A stretch of DNA of 64,000 nt from Brevifilum sp029548365 (GTDB lineage: Bacteria > Chloroflexota > Anaerolineae > Anaerolineales > Anaerolineaceae): the NCBI GenBank assembly GCA_035376985.1, contig DAOSSA010000006.1, positions 48,804 to 112,803 on the forward strand, read 5' to 3'. The stretch's first letter is position 1; each line of letters starts with the position of its first letter. Position numbers and translations under genes: made by a program. Below, in pieces: positions 9,030 through 17,617 of the stretch. The notes below the pieces were generated by a model. It ran no database searches and was not told where the DNA came from. It saw only the letters and a program-made list of their open reading frames with translations.

Positions 9030-10818
9030 CGAATTTGAAGAAAAAGATTATGGCAAGTTGAGCACGCCCATCCTGCGGCGTTTGCTCCTCCTTTTAAAGC
9101 CTCACTGGCGCTGGGTAGCCGGGTTCTTGCTGAGCATCGCCCTGGTCTCTGTCATTGACGCGTATACCACCTATCTGAGCTCCCAAATCATCGATGAGGG
9201 CATTCGCGCTGGCAGCCGCGATGCGATTGTGCGCATTATTCTCATCTACGGCGGCGTCATGCTGTTCCAGGCTTTGCTGTCCTTTAGTTTTATTTACTTA
9301 ACCGGCGTGTTAGGAGAGCGTGTGCGCTATGACATGCGCAAACAAATGTTCAACCACCTGCAGAGCCTTTCGCTATCGTATTTCAGCAAGACGCCGGTCG
9401 GCTGGATCATGGCGCGCCTGACCTCAGATACCGAACGCCTGGCTGAGTTGATCACCTGGGGCTTGCTGGATATCACCTGGGCGATCGTCAACATCGCCAC
9501 TGCCGCCGTGTTCATGTTCATCATCAATGCCAATTTGGCAGTGATTGTGCTGGCGATGCTGCCGTTTTTAGCCATCGTCGCTTACCAGTTCCGCATTCGC
9601 ATCCTCTACCACTACCGTCTTTCGCGCAAGATGAATTCAAAAATCACCGGCGCATTCAACGAAGGGATCACCGGCGTGCGCGTCATCAAAGCCCTCTCAC
9701 GGGAAGATGCCAACCTGGCTGAATTCAGTGAGCTGACGGATGGCATGTACAATGCCAGCTACCGGGCAGCCTGGCTTTCAGCGCTGTTTTTGCCCACCGT
9801 TCAGTTGATCAGCGCCTTCGTGCTGGGCTTCGTCCTGTGGCGCGGCGGACTCCAGGTTGAAATCGGCATGATTACCGTCGGCGGCATTCAGGCTTTTGTC
9901 TCCTATGTCACCTTCATCATGTGGCCAATTCAGGATATGGCTCGGGTTTATGCCCAGATGCAAAATGCAGTCGCCTCCGCTGAACGCATCTTTCACCTGA
10001 TTGATACGGAACCGGTCGTCAAAAATCGCGCCCGAACGATCACGGCTGAAACCCTCTCAGGCGACATCCGCTTTGAGGATGTTCACTTTCATTATGAATC
10101 CGATGACCCGGTGATCAAAGGATTGACCTTTCATGTTAACCAGGGCGACACCGTGGCGCTGGTTGGACCAACGGGCGGAGGAAAGACCACCATCGTCAAC
10201 CTTTTATGCCGTTTTTACGAGCCCACCTCCGGCGCCATTTACCTCAACAATATCGATTATTTAGACATGAAACTTGAGGACATTCAATCGCGCATTGGCA
10301 TGGTTTTGCAAACGCCGCACCTTTTTTCCGGATCGATCAGCGAGAACATCCGTTATGGGCGCTTGAACGCCACCGATGAAGATATTGAAGACGCCGCAAA
10401 AATGGCTGGTGCGCATGACTTCATCATGACCTTCGAAAAAGGCTACCAGCAGGACGTCGGCGAGGGTGGAAATTTGCTCTCGGTCGGTCAGAAGCAGCTC
10501 ATCAGCATTGCACGCGCAATTTTGGCGCAGCCCGAGCTGTTCATCATGGATGAAGCCACCAGTTCTGTGGACACGCTGACCGAAACGCTGATTCAGCGCG
10601 GCATGGAACAATTGATGACCGGTCGCACCAGTTTTGTGATCGCCCACCGGCTTTCTACCATCAAACGCGCCAACAAGATCATCGTCATCGAAGATGGGCA
10701 GATCCACGAGATGGGTACCCACCGGGAATTGATCAACCTGAAGGGAAAGTATTACAACCTGTACACGCGCCAGTTCCGCCAGGAGCTTGAAGCCCAGTAC
10801 GACGTTTTTACGCAATAG
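9016..10818 (+). CDS. Heterodimeric ABC exporter, catalytic subunit
   Basis: A 600-residue half-transporter starting with GTG inside the end of the preceding gene (14-bp overlap), so the two are coupled. The ATPase domain has Walker A LVGPTGGGKTT and a canonical Walker B with catalytic Glu (LFIMDEATSSVD), but a changed signature, LSVGQKQ instead of LSGGQ. The altered signature pairs with the Asp-type Walker B of the partner to give one degenerate and one complete ATP site, the classical arrangement of heterodimeric exporters. The membrane domain has the exporter coupling-helix region (FNEGITGVRVIKALSRE). Substrate unknown. Confidence 0.9.
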   Translation: MSTFDEFEEKDYGKLSTPILRRLLLLLKPHWRWVAGFLLSIALVSVIDAYTTYLSSQIIDEGIRAGSRDAIVRIILIYGGVMLFQALLSFSFIYLTGVLGERVRYDMRKQMFNHLQSLSLSYFSKTPVGWIMARLTSDTERLAELITWGLLDITWAIVNIATAAVFMFIINANLAVIVLAMLPFLAIVAYQFRIRILYHYRLSRKMNSKITGAFNEGITGVRVIKALSREDANLAEFSELTDGMYNASYRAAWLSALFLPTVQLISAFVLGFVLWRGGLQVEIGMITVGGIQAFVSYVTFIMWPIQDMARVYAQMQNAVASAERIFHLIDTEPVVKNRARTITAETLSGDIRFEDVHFHYESDDPVIKGLTFHVNQGDTVALVGPTGGGKTTIVNLLCRFYEPTSGAIYLNNIDYLDMKLEDIQSRIGMVLQTPHLFSGSISENIRYGRLNATDEDIEDAAKMAGAHDFIMTFEKGYQQDVGEGGNLLSVGQKQLISIARAILAQPELFIMDEATSSVDTLTETLIQRGMEQLMTGRTSFVIAHRLSTIKRANKIIVIEDGQIHEMGTHRELINLKGKYYNLYTRQFRQELEAQYDVFTQ

Positions 10819-10886
10819 GGATTAGGTAAGGAATTAGGAATTAGGAATCAGGAATCAGGAATTAGGAACCAGGAACCAGGAATCGG
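10819..10886 (+). repeat. Degenerate GGAATYAGGAA short tandem repeat
   Basis: About eight copies of a 7-10 bp unit of the type GGAATTA/GGAATCA/GGAACCA follow the stop of the exporter gene. Such runs vary by slippage. No function is evident. Confidence 0.7.
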
Positions 10887-10969
10887 TGTACTGCAGTTTT
10901 TTTCCTTCCAAACTCTAAGCTCCAAGTTCTAAGCTCTATCACCTACCAGCAACAAACTATGCAATCCCT

Positions 10970-11046
10970 GAAGCGCAGCGGAACCCCTGTAGCGAAGCGA
11001 AAGGGGCTGAGCGAAGGCGCTCAAAGAGTGCTGCGCGAAGCGGGAT
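10970..11046 (+). repeat. GCGAAGCG palindromic element
   Basis: A GC-rich stretch made of nested inverted repeats (CCCCT...AGGGG around TAGCGAAGCGAA, and further AGCG/CGCT arms). It shares the words AGCGGAACCCC, GYAGCG and GCGAAGCG with inserts in the tRNA-Pro-derived repeats at 39.5-40.0 kb (in reverse complement for the first). This suggests a dispersed family of small palindromic elements. Confidence 0.5.
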
Positions 11047-11047
11047 C

Positions 11048-11107
11048 AGCTACGAGCTACCAGCTACCTACTACCTGCTACCTGCTACCTACTACCTACT
11101 ACCTACA
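11048..11107 (+). repeat. CTACCTG/CTACCTA tandem repeat
   Basis: About nine copies of a 5-7 bp unit CTAC(C/G)(T/A)(G/A) directly upstream of the cupin gene. The cupin ATG lies 5 bp after the array, so copy number could affect its expression. No canonical Shine-Dalgarno is visible between the array and the ATG. Confidence 0.65.
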
Positions 11108-11112
11108 TAACA

Positions 11113-11490
11113 ATGAAAACGATAAGAAACCACAACCATCCCCAACCCATCCACACCGCCAGCGGTGAAATCATCCAGGAATTGCTTGGGCTCGTAGCCG
11201 GTGGCGTCAACAGCCACAGCCTGGCGCGCGTCACCATCCCGCCCGGGAAATCTTGCCTACCCCACTTCCACAAAATTTCCGACGAATCCTACCTGATCCT
11301 TTCCGGCACGGCCACCATGTTAATCAACGGGGTTGAATTTATCCTCCACCCCTGGGAATCCGTCCTGATCGAACCGATGGATGTGCACCGGGTCTTCAAT
11401 CACAGCGATGAAGACCTGGTCTTCCTAGCTGCGTGCGTGCCAGCCTGGCAACCAGGCGATTCCTTCGACGTTGAAACACATCAACCTTAA
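11113..11490 (+). CDS. Small cupin-domain protein
   Basis: A 125-residue single cupin. The first conserved motif is seen around residues 41-56 (PPGKSCLPHFHKISDESY, with the His-X-His and Glu ligands) and the second around 91-96 (PMDVHRVFNH), so the metal site looks intact. Such proteins bind metal and act as isomerases, dioxygenases or small-molecule sensors; no substrate can be given. The start region overlaps low-complexity repeats and has no clear ribosome binding site, so translation may begin slightly later. Confidence 0.75.
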   Translation: MKTIRNHNHPQPIHTASGEIIQELLGLVAGGVNSHSLARVTIPPGKSCLPHFHKISDESYLILSGTATMLINGVEFILHPWESVLIEPMDVHRVFNHSDEDLVFLAACVPAWQPGDSFDVETHQP

Positions 11491-11519
11491 TGAAATTTGC
11501 GGTTAATTAATCCACTCCG

Positions 11520-11710
11520 CTGATCCGCTTGCTGAACGAAAATGCGGTGCGAATCGACCTGATCAAATCCACACCGGCTGTTGGCGTAAGCCCGAGATGG
11601 TGGCTTTTGAATACGGTGGTATCGGGCCGACCTTTGCATGGCGCAATGAATATTCCGTGCTGAAAGAACACATCCCTAATCTACACGAAATGGTCAGCGG
11701 CACCATTTGA
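11520..11710 (+). pseudogene. Remnant of TIM-barrel sugar isomerase/epimerase-like gene
   Basis: The segment 11597-11710 reads as the C-terminal tail MVAFEYGGIGPTFAWRNEY and onwards to a TGA, resembling the last strand and helix of xylose-isomerase-like TIM-barrel proteins. Upstream coding similarity continues only in a different frame (LLNENAVRIDLIK at about 11529-11567), and no start exists. I read it as a truncated and frameshifted remnant. The assignment rests on recollection of the family, so it is tentative. Confidence 0.4.
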
Positions 11711-12394
11711 TCAGAGTTTTTCTTGTGGCTCTTCCACGTAAAGCTGTTCAGCCAATACAAGACCAAGAATAACAGGATGGCGATCAATGTTGATCTGCAT
11801 GGTCTCATTAAACGGCAGCACCTCCTCAACCTGGATCAAAACGCCGGGTTTCAAGCCGTTGTTTTCCAAAAAGAATAACTGTTCATAATCATTCTCCAGG
11901 CTTTCATGGATCCGCCGTAAAATGACCTGGTTTCCAGGCAAGAAATTTGTCAGGGGTTGCCAGTGGCGAGCTTCGTCTTCAAAACCTGGTAGCGGGTTTC
12001 CATGCGGACAAAACATGGGGTCTTCCATCGCTGATTGCAGGCGTTCTTCAACTTCAGGAGATAGAGTATGCTCAATTTGATGGGCTTCACGGTGAATTTC
12101 CGAAAGCGGCAGCTTCAGCACCCTGGCAAGCATCCATTCCGTCAACATGTGCCTCCGGATGACGCTCATCGCTATGGACTTGCCAGTTTCCGTCAACCTG
12201 ATTTCTTTATCCTCTTCAAACACAATCCACCCATCACGCTCCATCCGTTTCAGTGTAGCCGTCACAGTCGGCGCTGAGACGTCCAGAGATTGAGCCAGGC
12301 GGGCGCCAATCACCCGTTCGCCATCGCGGTCAAGCGTATAAATAACAGCCAGGTAATCTTCGATCGTTGGGCTTGGTCTCATCTCATCTGTCAT
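11711..12394 (-). CDS. DtxR/MntR-family metal-dependent regulator
   Basis: A 227-residue repressor of the DtxR family, which senses Fe(II) or Mn(II) and controls metal uptake. The N-terminal winged helix (TIEDYLAVIYTLDRDGER, then VSAPTVTATLKRMERDGWI as recognition helix) is followed by the dimerisation/metal domain with the family words HQIEHTLSPEVEERL and CPHGNPLPG, and a C-terminal SH3-like (FeoA-like) domain. GAAAGGA lies just upstream of the ATG. No metal transporter gene is adjacent; the divergent neighbour is an XRE-cupin regulator. Whether iron or manganese is sensed cannot be read from the sequence. Confidence 0.88.
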   Translation of the reverse strand: MTDEMRPSPTIEDYLAVIYTLDRDGERVIGARLAQSLDVSAPTVTATLKRMERDGWIVFEEDKEIRLTETGKSIAMSVIRRHMLTEWMLARVLKLPLSEIHREAHQIEHTLSPEVEERLQSAMEDPMFCPHGNPLPGFEDEARHWQPLTNFLPGNQVILRRIHESLENDYEQLFFLENNGLKPGVLIQVEEVLPFNETMQINIDRHPVILGLVLAEQLYVEEPQEKL

Positions 12395-12505
12395 CGATTG
12401 ATCCTTTCTGCCTCAGACAGATTCATATTAACATTTTACTCGCGAACAGGCAAGTTGTCAGTAATAGTTAACCTTTTTAATATTGTGAAAAGCTATTCAT
12501 TTTTC

Positions 12506-12534
12506 TTGATTTTAAAGGTAATATTATGTAAATA
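12506..12534 (+). promoter_or_regulatory. Promoter of the XRE-cupin gene with overlapping palindrome
   Basis: TTGATT (12506-12511), a 17-bp spacer and TAAATA (12529-12534) form a plausible sigma70-type promoter. An inverted repeat ATATTAT-GTAA-ATAATAT (12521-12538) overlaps the -10, a good position for autorepression by the downstream HTH protein. Confidence 0.45.
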
Positions 12535-12552
12535 ATATGAAAGGAGTAAAAT

Positions 12553-13152
12553 ATGTCAACTTTAGGACAAAAATTACGCGAATTACGCCACCACAAAGGT
12601 TTTAAACTCAACGAAGTAGCAGAAGGGGCTGATCTTTCAATTTCATTCATCTCCCTGATTGAACGCGACAAGGCGTCGATTTCAGTTGAAAACCTCCTCA
12701 AATTGGCTAATTTCTACGATGTGCGCTTGTATCAAATCTTCCAGGATATTGAAGAAGAAGATGCACACATCGTGCAGAAGGAACGGCTAAATTCAGCCAG
12801 TGGGCCGCATATGGACACCAGGCCCACCTTCTTCTCGCTCTCTTCTGAAGACAACCTCTCTTTTAAATCCTTCCTGACCTTCATACCTCCCGGGGCACAG
12901 AATGCGGAAATTCGACTTCAAAAAGGAGAAACCTTTATCTACGTCAAAGAGGGTGAGCTTGAGGTTCATCTGCCTAACAAAAAGCCACTCAGTATTGGTG
13001 AGGGCGGCACAGCGCACCTGACAAGCTACAAAGGGACAGTATTGAGAAATCCCAACAATGATATGCCCGTAAAATTGCTGATGATCGTTTCTGCCACCAC
13101 TCAGGTCGTTGATCTGATGGGTGACGCCTTCCATATCTACGAGTTGTTGTAA
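12553..13152 (+). CDS. XRE-family regulator with C-terminal cupin domain
   Basis: A 199-residue transcription factor: an N-terminal HTH_3/XRE domain (about residues 5-60, with LNEVAEGADLSISFISLIER as the helix-turn-helix) fused to a cupin_2 sensor domain (about 105-190, KGETFIYVKEGELEVHLPNK). Proteins of this architecture bind a small molecule in the cupin and regulate adjacent or unlinked genes. AAAGGAG lies 6 nt before the ATG. It is divergent to the DtxR-type regulator. Its target and ligand are not evident. Confidence 0.88.
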   Translation: MSTLGQKLRELRHHKGFKLNEVAEGADLSISFISLIERDKASISVENLLKLANFYDVRLYQIFQDIEEEDAHIVQKERLNSASGPHMDTRPTFFSLSSEDNLSFKSFLTFIPPGAQNAEIRLQKGETFIYVKEGELEVHLPNKKPLSIGEGGTAHLTSYKGTVLRNPNNDMPVKLLMIVSATTQVVDLMGDAFHIYELL

Positions 13153-13585
13153 AAAACACCTCAGACCGTTCGGTTTGACAGCTGTGATGTTTGCCTATCT
13201 CGGTTCTCGATGATCATCAGGCCTGCTCAAAACAGCCCTTTTGAGGGAAACCAGCGAATCCACGCCAGGTTTCCGCACTCAGGCTTGACAAGAATTAATA
13301 CTGAATCATTTAGTCAAGCTCTCGTTAATCGACAGACCTTTCTCACCGTCCATATTTTCTCTATGCGTGAAGAAACCGCCTTGTGAAGCGGTTTCTTCAT
13401 GCCTGTGGTCATTCTTTTTAATTCTCATAGAATAAATGATGAGCCTCGGAATCAAGGCTTACTCCTGGCAGGGATATTTATTGACTTGATAAATGATATT
13501 ACTCTTATCAGGCTTGGGCTGCTTTCTTATATTTTCCTTTATTTTATCAATTTAATTGAGTGACAATAAAAAAATATCGATTTAT
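13153..13585. other. Intergenic region with hairpins
   Basis: About 430 bp without a gene. It contains the strong hairpin at 13369-13398 and an inverted repeat GCTTGAC (13284-13290) / GTCAAGC (13313-13319) flanking an AT-rich loop. A TTGACA occurs at 13287-13292 but no good -10 follows at the right spacing. Confidence 0.4.
13369..13398 (+). terminator. Hairpin terminator-like element
   Basis: GAAGAAACCGC (13369-13379) and GCGGTTTCTTC (13388-13398) form a perfect 11-bp stem with an 8-nt loop. The downstream tract is only moderately T-rich (TTCTTTTTAATTC about 14 nt later), so it is a possible terminator for the XRE-cupin transcript rather than a canonical one. Confidence 0.5.
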
Positions 13586-13614
13586 TTGTAATTCTTGCTT
13601 CCAGAGTGTATAAT
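13586..13614 (+). promoter_or_regulatory. Promoter abutting the third ABC exporter (leaderless)
   Basis: TTGTAA (13586-13591), 17 bp and a perfect TATAAT (13609-13614). The in-frame GTG at 13606 overlaps the -10, so it cannot be in the transcript. Transcription should begin near 13621, only about 3 nt before the ATG at 13624, which implies a leaderless or almost leaderless mRNA. Confidence 0.7.
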
Positions 13615-13623
13615 TCTCAGGCT

Positions 13624-15354
13624 ATGAAACTATTACTTCGTTTTTCAAAGAAATATTTTTGGGCGTTGGCAATCACCGTCCTTAGCATGCTGACTCTGGT
13701 TGCAGCACAATTGTTAATTCCCTGGCTGATCCGTACCCTGATTGATCTGGTGACAACTGAAAGCCAGCTAACTCAGGATACGTTGAGTACCGTCAGTCGC
13801 CTGGCGTTAGTCGCCCTGATCACTTTCCTTGCGCGCGCTGTAATGCAATTCACTCGTAGTTACATGGCACATCTTGCTGGATGGGGCGTTGTCTCCGATG
13901 CACGCAAGTTTGTGTATGAACACATGCAGAAGCTTTCCTTGCGGTTTTACGAAGACAAACAAACCGGTCAATTAATGTCCCGCATCATCAACGATACTGA
14001 TCTTTTCGAGCGCATGATCTCCCACGCAGTTCCAGATGTGGTGGTCAACGTGCTAACTTTCGTCGCGATTACTGCTGTCCTGGCCAGCATCAACTGGCGA
14101 CTGACTCTGTACAGCATGGCGCCAATCCCGCTGGTGATTCTCGCGCTGATCGGGTTTTCAAAAGTTGTCCGACCAGCCTTTCGTAAACGGCAACATGAGA
14201 TCGGTGAACTGAACGCCGTTCTCAATGACAGTATCTCGGGCGTTAGGGATATCAAGGCCTTTAATCGGGAGAGCGAGCAACTCGAACGAGTGGAACTTGG
14301 CATTGAGCGTTACCGCGTCTCCCTGTTGACCGCACTGAAGCTGATGGCCATTTTCCAACCCTTTATTGACTTTTCAACCTCGATCGGTCAGCTTGTGGTG
14401 ATTTTCTTCGGCGGTCAAATGGCGTTACAGGGCACCCTGTCTGTGGCGGACCTGGTGGCATTTTTCCTTTACCTTGAAATGTTCTACCAGCCTATCCGCG
14501 CTTTGGGCATGTCCTGGGAGCAGGTACAGGAAGCCCTCGCTGGTTTCGATCGAGTTCAAGAGCTTTTGGAAGAATCTCCCGATGTTAAGGAACCGGAACA
14601 TCCTACACCATTTCCCGTGCCATTGCGCAGAGAGATCAGTCTTGAAGGGGTTAGTTTTAGTTACAACGATCATGAAATTGTGCTCAACGATATCAACTTG
14701 AATATCCCAGTATCCCATGTCGTCGCATTGGTGGGGCCAACAGGGGTCGGCAAATCCACCCTTGTCAGCCTGATCCCACGATTTTATGATGTCAAATCCG
14801 GATCGATCAAAGTGGACGGGATTGATATTCGGGAATTCAACATTGATGAGCTTCGCAGGAATATCAGCATCGTATTGCAGGATGTATTTCTGTTTCATGG
14901 CACCGTCCGTGAAAACATCCTTTTTGGTAACCCGAAAGCCAGCAATGAAGAGGTGATTGAGGCGGCAAAAGTTGCCAATGCGTATGACTTTATCACTGTT
15001 ATGCCAAACGGGTTTGACACCGTCATCGGAGAGCGCGGCGTAAAACTCTCAGGAGGGCAGCGCCAGCGTATCTCGATTGCCCGCGCTGTATTGAAAAATT
15101 CACCCATTTTGATACTGGACGAGGCGACATCCTCAGTGGATACTGAAACCGAACTCCTCATCCAGCAAGCCCTGGAACGTTTAATGAAAGGTCGCACCAC
15201 GATCATCATTGCCCACCGTTTGTCCACCATTCGCAACGCAGATCAGATTGTGGTCTTAAGGGGCGACACCATTATTGAACAGGGGCAACACCAGGAGTTG
15301 ATCGAAAAAGACGGCCTTTATCAGCGCCTGTACACGGTTCAGGAACACCTTTAA
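13624..15354 (+). CDS. ABC exporter half-transporter (probable homodimer)
   Basis: A half-transporter of about 576 residues with an N-terminal exporter membrane domain and an ATPase domain with canonical Walker A (LVGPTGVGKST), signature (LSGGQRQR), Walker B with catalytic Glu (ILILDEATSSVD) and H-loop (IIAHRL). Unlike the 7-10.8 kb pair it has no degenerate motif and stands alone, so a homodimer is likely. I place the start at ATG 13624 and not at the earlier GTG (13606), because that GTG overlaps the -10 hexamer. It is related to MsbA/lipid A-type multidrug exporters; the substrate is unknown. A strong hairpin terminator follows. Confidence 0.88.
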   Translation: MKLLLRFSKKYFWALAITVLSMLTLVAAQLLIPWLIRTLIDLVTTESQLTQDTLSTVSRLALVALITFLARAVMQFTRSYMAHLAGWGVVSDARKFVYEHMQKLSLRFYEDKQTGQLMSRIINDTDLFERMISHAVPDVVVNVLTFVAITAVLASINWRLTLYSMAPIPLVILALIGFSKVVRPAFRKRQHEIGELNAVLNDSISGVRDIKAFNRESEQLERVELGIERYRVSLLTALKLMAIFQPFIDFSTSIGQLVVIFFGGQMALQGTLSVADLVAFFLYLEMFYQPIRALGMSWEQVQEALAGFDRVQELLEESPDVKEPEHPTPFPVPLRREISLEGVSFSYNDHEIVLNDINLNIPVSHVVALVGPTGVGKSTLVSLIPRFYDVKSGSIKVDGIDIREFNIDELRRNISIVLQDVFLFHGTVRENILFGNPKASNEEVIEAAKVANAYDFITVMPNGFDTVIGERGVKLSGGQRQRISIARAVLKNSPILILDEATSSVDTETELLIQQALERLMKGRTTIIIAHRLSTIRNADQIVVLRGDTIIEQGQHQELIEKDGLYQRLYTVQEHL

Positions 15355-15376
15355 CTTCTGAACGGTTGAAAAAACT

Positions 15377-15407
15377 AACAGCGTTGAGATCAACGCTGTT
15401 TATTTCT
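15377..15407. terminator. Bidirectional terminator between ABC exporter and yigZ
   Basis: AACAGCGTTG (15377-15386) and CAACGCTGTT (15391-15400) form a 10-bp stem with a 4-nt loop, followed by a T-rich tract on the + strand and preceded by an A-rich tract that serves the - strand. The yigZ stop codon (complement of 15390-15392) lies inside the hairpin. Confidence 0.8.
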
Positions 15408-16043
15408 TAAGGGCATGATGGTGTTTTCTCGTTCCTCAATTGTGATAAATTCGATTCCCCCATGGGTGAGGTTATCCATCCGAGCTTTGAAGGAGGTGAG
15501 GTGTTTGTTGATTAACCGCACGGTCAGTGTGATGTCGGCACCGAAATTTTGGTCCATAATCATCCCATCATGATTGTTAACCATCAACTTTGCTTGCTCA
15601 AAAAATGAATAGGGCACGACGAACATGATCGTTGTTGTGGCAACCTTTTTCGCAAGTGGAAGTTCTTCCAGCATCACTCGTATGCTGTCGCTATACGCCC
15701 TGACCAGCCCTCCTGTCCCCAATTTCGTCCCCCCAAAATAACGTGTGATCACCGCAACAATATCACCCAAGCCGCTCCCCTGCAAAACCGCCAGAGCTGG
15801 CCGTCCCGCAGTGCCAGCAGGCTCGCCAGCATCAGAGCAGTGGGCGACGACTGCATTGCCATGACCAATTAAGTAAACTGGCACATGATGATTTGCATCA
15901 GGGTGTTTTTTTCGGACACAGGCAATAAAAGCTTGCGCCTCGTCGACGCTGAATGCTGGGGCAGCATTAGTAATAAAGCGTGAATTTCGGTCGATAAATT
16001 CAGTTTCGACCCGCCTGGCCGGGATCAGGTTACATTCACTCAT
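15390..16043 (-). CDS. yigZ: YigZ/IMPACT family protein
   Basis: A 217-residue member of UPF0029/IMPACT. The N-terminal domain shows ETEFIDRNSRFI and the signature AHCSDAGEPAGTAGRPAL followed by ITRYFGGTKLGTGGLVRAYSD, and the C-terminal ferredoxin-like domain (DUF1949-type) follows. The family is linked to ribosome and GCN2-type regulation in eukaryotes; the bacterial function is poorly defined. The length is normal. The stop codon is embedded in a shared terminator. Confidence 0.9.
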   Translation of the reverse strand: MSECNLIPARRVETEFIDRNSRFITNAAPAFSVDEAQAFIACVRKKHPDANHHVPVYLIGHGNAVVAHCSDAGEPAGTAGRPALAVLQGSGLGDIVAVITRYFGGTKLGTGGLVRAYSDSIRVMLEELPLAKKVATTTIMFVVPYSFFEQAKLMVNNHDGMIMDQNFGADITLTVRLINKHLTSFKARMDNLTHGGIEFITIEERENTIMPLRNKQR

Positions 16044-16248
16044 AAAGCGGCTCTGGTTACTTCGGTCAAATCGTTATTATTCTACCCCATCAGATCATGA
16101 GAGCAAACACATCGACTCTCTAATGTTTCAGGTCTGAGATTATTGTTCTCCCCCCAGATGAACAAAAACAACCTGAAATAATCACAATGGTTTTCCCTGA
16201 TTTCATGATATCATTAGTCAGACTTCAAACAAAAAGGATAAACCAATC

Positions 16249-17514
16249 ATTAAAACAAAAATTGATTATGGCCATAATGGCTTGCTGATCGACACACCCG
16301 AGGGAGCAGACACATACACCGTAAGGGATAGGCCTGCATTCCAAGACGAAGCCCTGGCGATCCAAGAAGCCCTTTACAACCCGATACACCACAACCCAAT
16401 CGATAAACTCCTCAAACCAGGGTTGCGGGTGCTCATCGTTCACAGTGATATCACCAGGGCGACCCCTAACGATCGCCTTCTGCCTGTGATCCTTCAAGAA
16501 ATCATTGCACATGGGGTCAAACGTGAGGACATTACCCTCCTGAACGGCCTGGGGACCCATCGCCTCCAAACCAGGCAAGAATTGATCAAAATGCTGGGTG
16601 AAAACATCGTTTCCAATTACCGCTGTCTGCAGCACGATGCCTACGATCAATCCCAGCTTGTCCAGATTGAATCCCCCGGTCTTCAGCGCCCGATTATGGT
16701 CAACCGTCAGCTTTTCGAAGCAGATCTCATTATCCTCACGGGATTTATTGAACCGCACTTCTTTGCGGGTTACTCAGGAGGCCCCAAGGCCATCCTCCCT
16801 GCCCTGGCTGGCGCAGAAACAGTTTTCCACAATCACAATCCCGCAATGGTGACCCACCCGAATGCGACCTTCAATAAAACCTTTGGAAACCCACTCTGGG
16901 AAGAGATGAAAGCGGCTGCTGAATTCATCGAAAACACTTTCCTGGTCAATGTAACCCTCGATCGAAACAATCGCATCACCGGTGTGTTTGCTGGTGATGT
17001 GATTGCAGCGCATCAATCGGGATGTCAATTCGTCAGGGAGACCAGCCTGTTTACAATTTCAGAACCCTATGATCTGGTCATCACGTCAAATAGCGGTTAT
17101 CCTCTGGATCAAAACCTGTACCAGTGCGTCAAAGGTATGGCAGCAGCAAAAAACGCCGTCCGCAAGGGTGGGTGCATTCTCATGCTGGCAGCCTGCGAGG
17201 AAGGCCTGCCGGACCAGTCTGCTTTTGCCGAGTGGCTTAAGCAAGCCGAATCACCGCAGGGATTGCAGAAATTAATTTCTCAACCTGAATTCTTCGGGCA
17301 GGACACATGGCAGGTTCAAATTCAAGCCCAGGTTCAGGCGCACGCCGACGTTTATCTCTACAGCGATGGACTGGATGAGTCTCAGTTCAAAACCAGCCAG
17401 CTTTTTCAATGCCAAAATCTGAACGATACAATCCCTGAGTTGATCAAACAGTACGGATCGCGCATCTGCGTGTTGCCCCAGGGTCCCCTCACCATATTGG
17501 AATCAACTGGCTGA
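16249..17514 (+). CDS. LarA-type racemase homologue (copy 2), non-AUG start
   Basis: A second LarA homologue with active-site motifs GLGTHRLQT, EPHFFAGYSGGPKAILP (tether Lys) and MVTHPNA. Similarity to LarA begins with KTKIDYGHNGLLIDTP, which lies upstream of the first canonical start codon in frame (TTG at 16282). The frame upstream contains no ATG, GTG or TTG before a TGA at 16198-16200. AAAGGA (16233-16238) sits 7 nt before ATC 16246 and 10 nt before ATT 16249, so initiation at ATT or ATC is the simplest reading. Starting at ATT gives 421 residues, the same as copy 1. The region 16126-16178 holds the inverted words TTTCAGGT and ACCTGAAA, possibly an operator. Substrate is unknown. Confidence 0.8.
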   Translation: MKTKIDYGHNGLLIDTPEGADTYTVRDRPAFQDEALAIQEALYNPIHHNPIDKLLKPGLRVLIVHSDITRATPNDRLLPVILQEIIAHGVKREDITLLNGLGTHRLQTRQELIKMLGENIVSNYRCLQHDAYDQSQLVQIESPGLQRPIMVNRQLFEADLIILTGFIEPHFFAGYSGGPKAILPALAGAETVFHNHNPAMVTHPNATFNKTFGNPLWEEMKAAAEFIENTFLVNVTLDRNNRITGVFAGDVIAAHQSGCQFVRETSLFTISEPYDLVITSNSGYPLDQNLYQCVKGMAAAKNAVRKGGCILMLAACEEGLPDQSAFAEWLKQAESPQGLQKLISQPEFFGQDTWQVQIQAQVQAHADVYLYSDGLDESQFKTSQLFQCQNLNDTIPELIKQYGSRICVLPQGPLTILESTG

Positions 17515-17617
17515 TGAAGATTATTTTTCATTGACCAATCATCTCACGACCTTGTAAAAGCTGCGATTATAATTAGCAAGCACACCACCAAAATTATCAT
17601 CTTTTCTCGGAGGAACC

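Noticed and set aside
13287..13320. TTGACA as a promoter of a non-coding RNA
   Set aside because: No -10 at a suitable spacing; the inverted repeat could equally be a chance hairpin.
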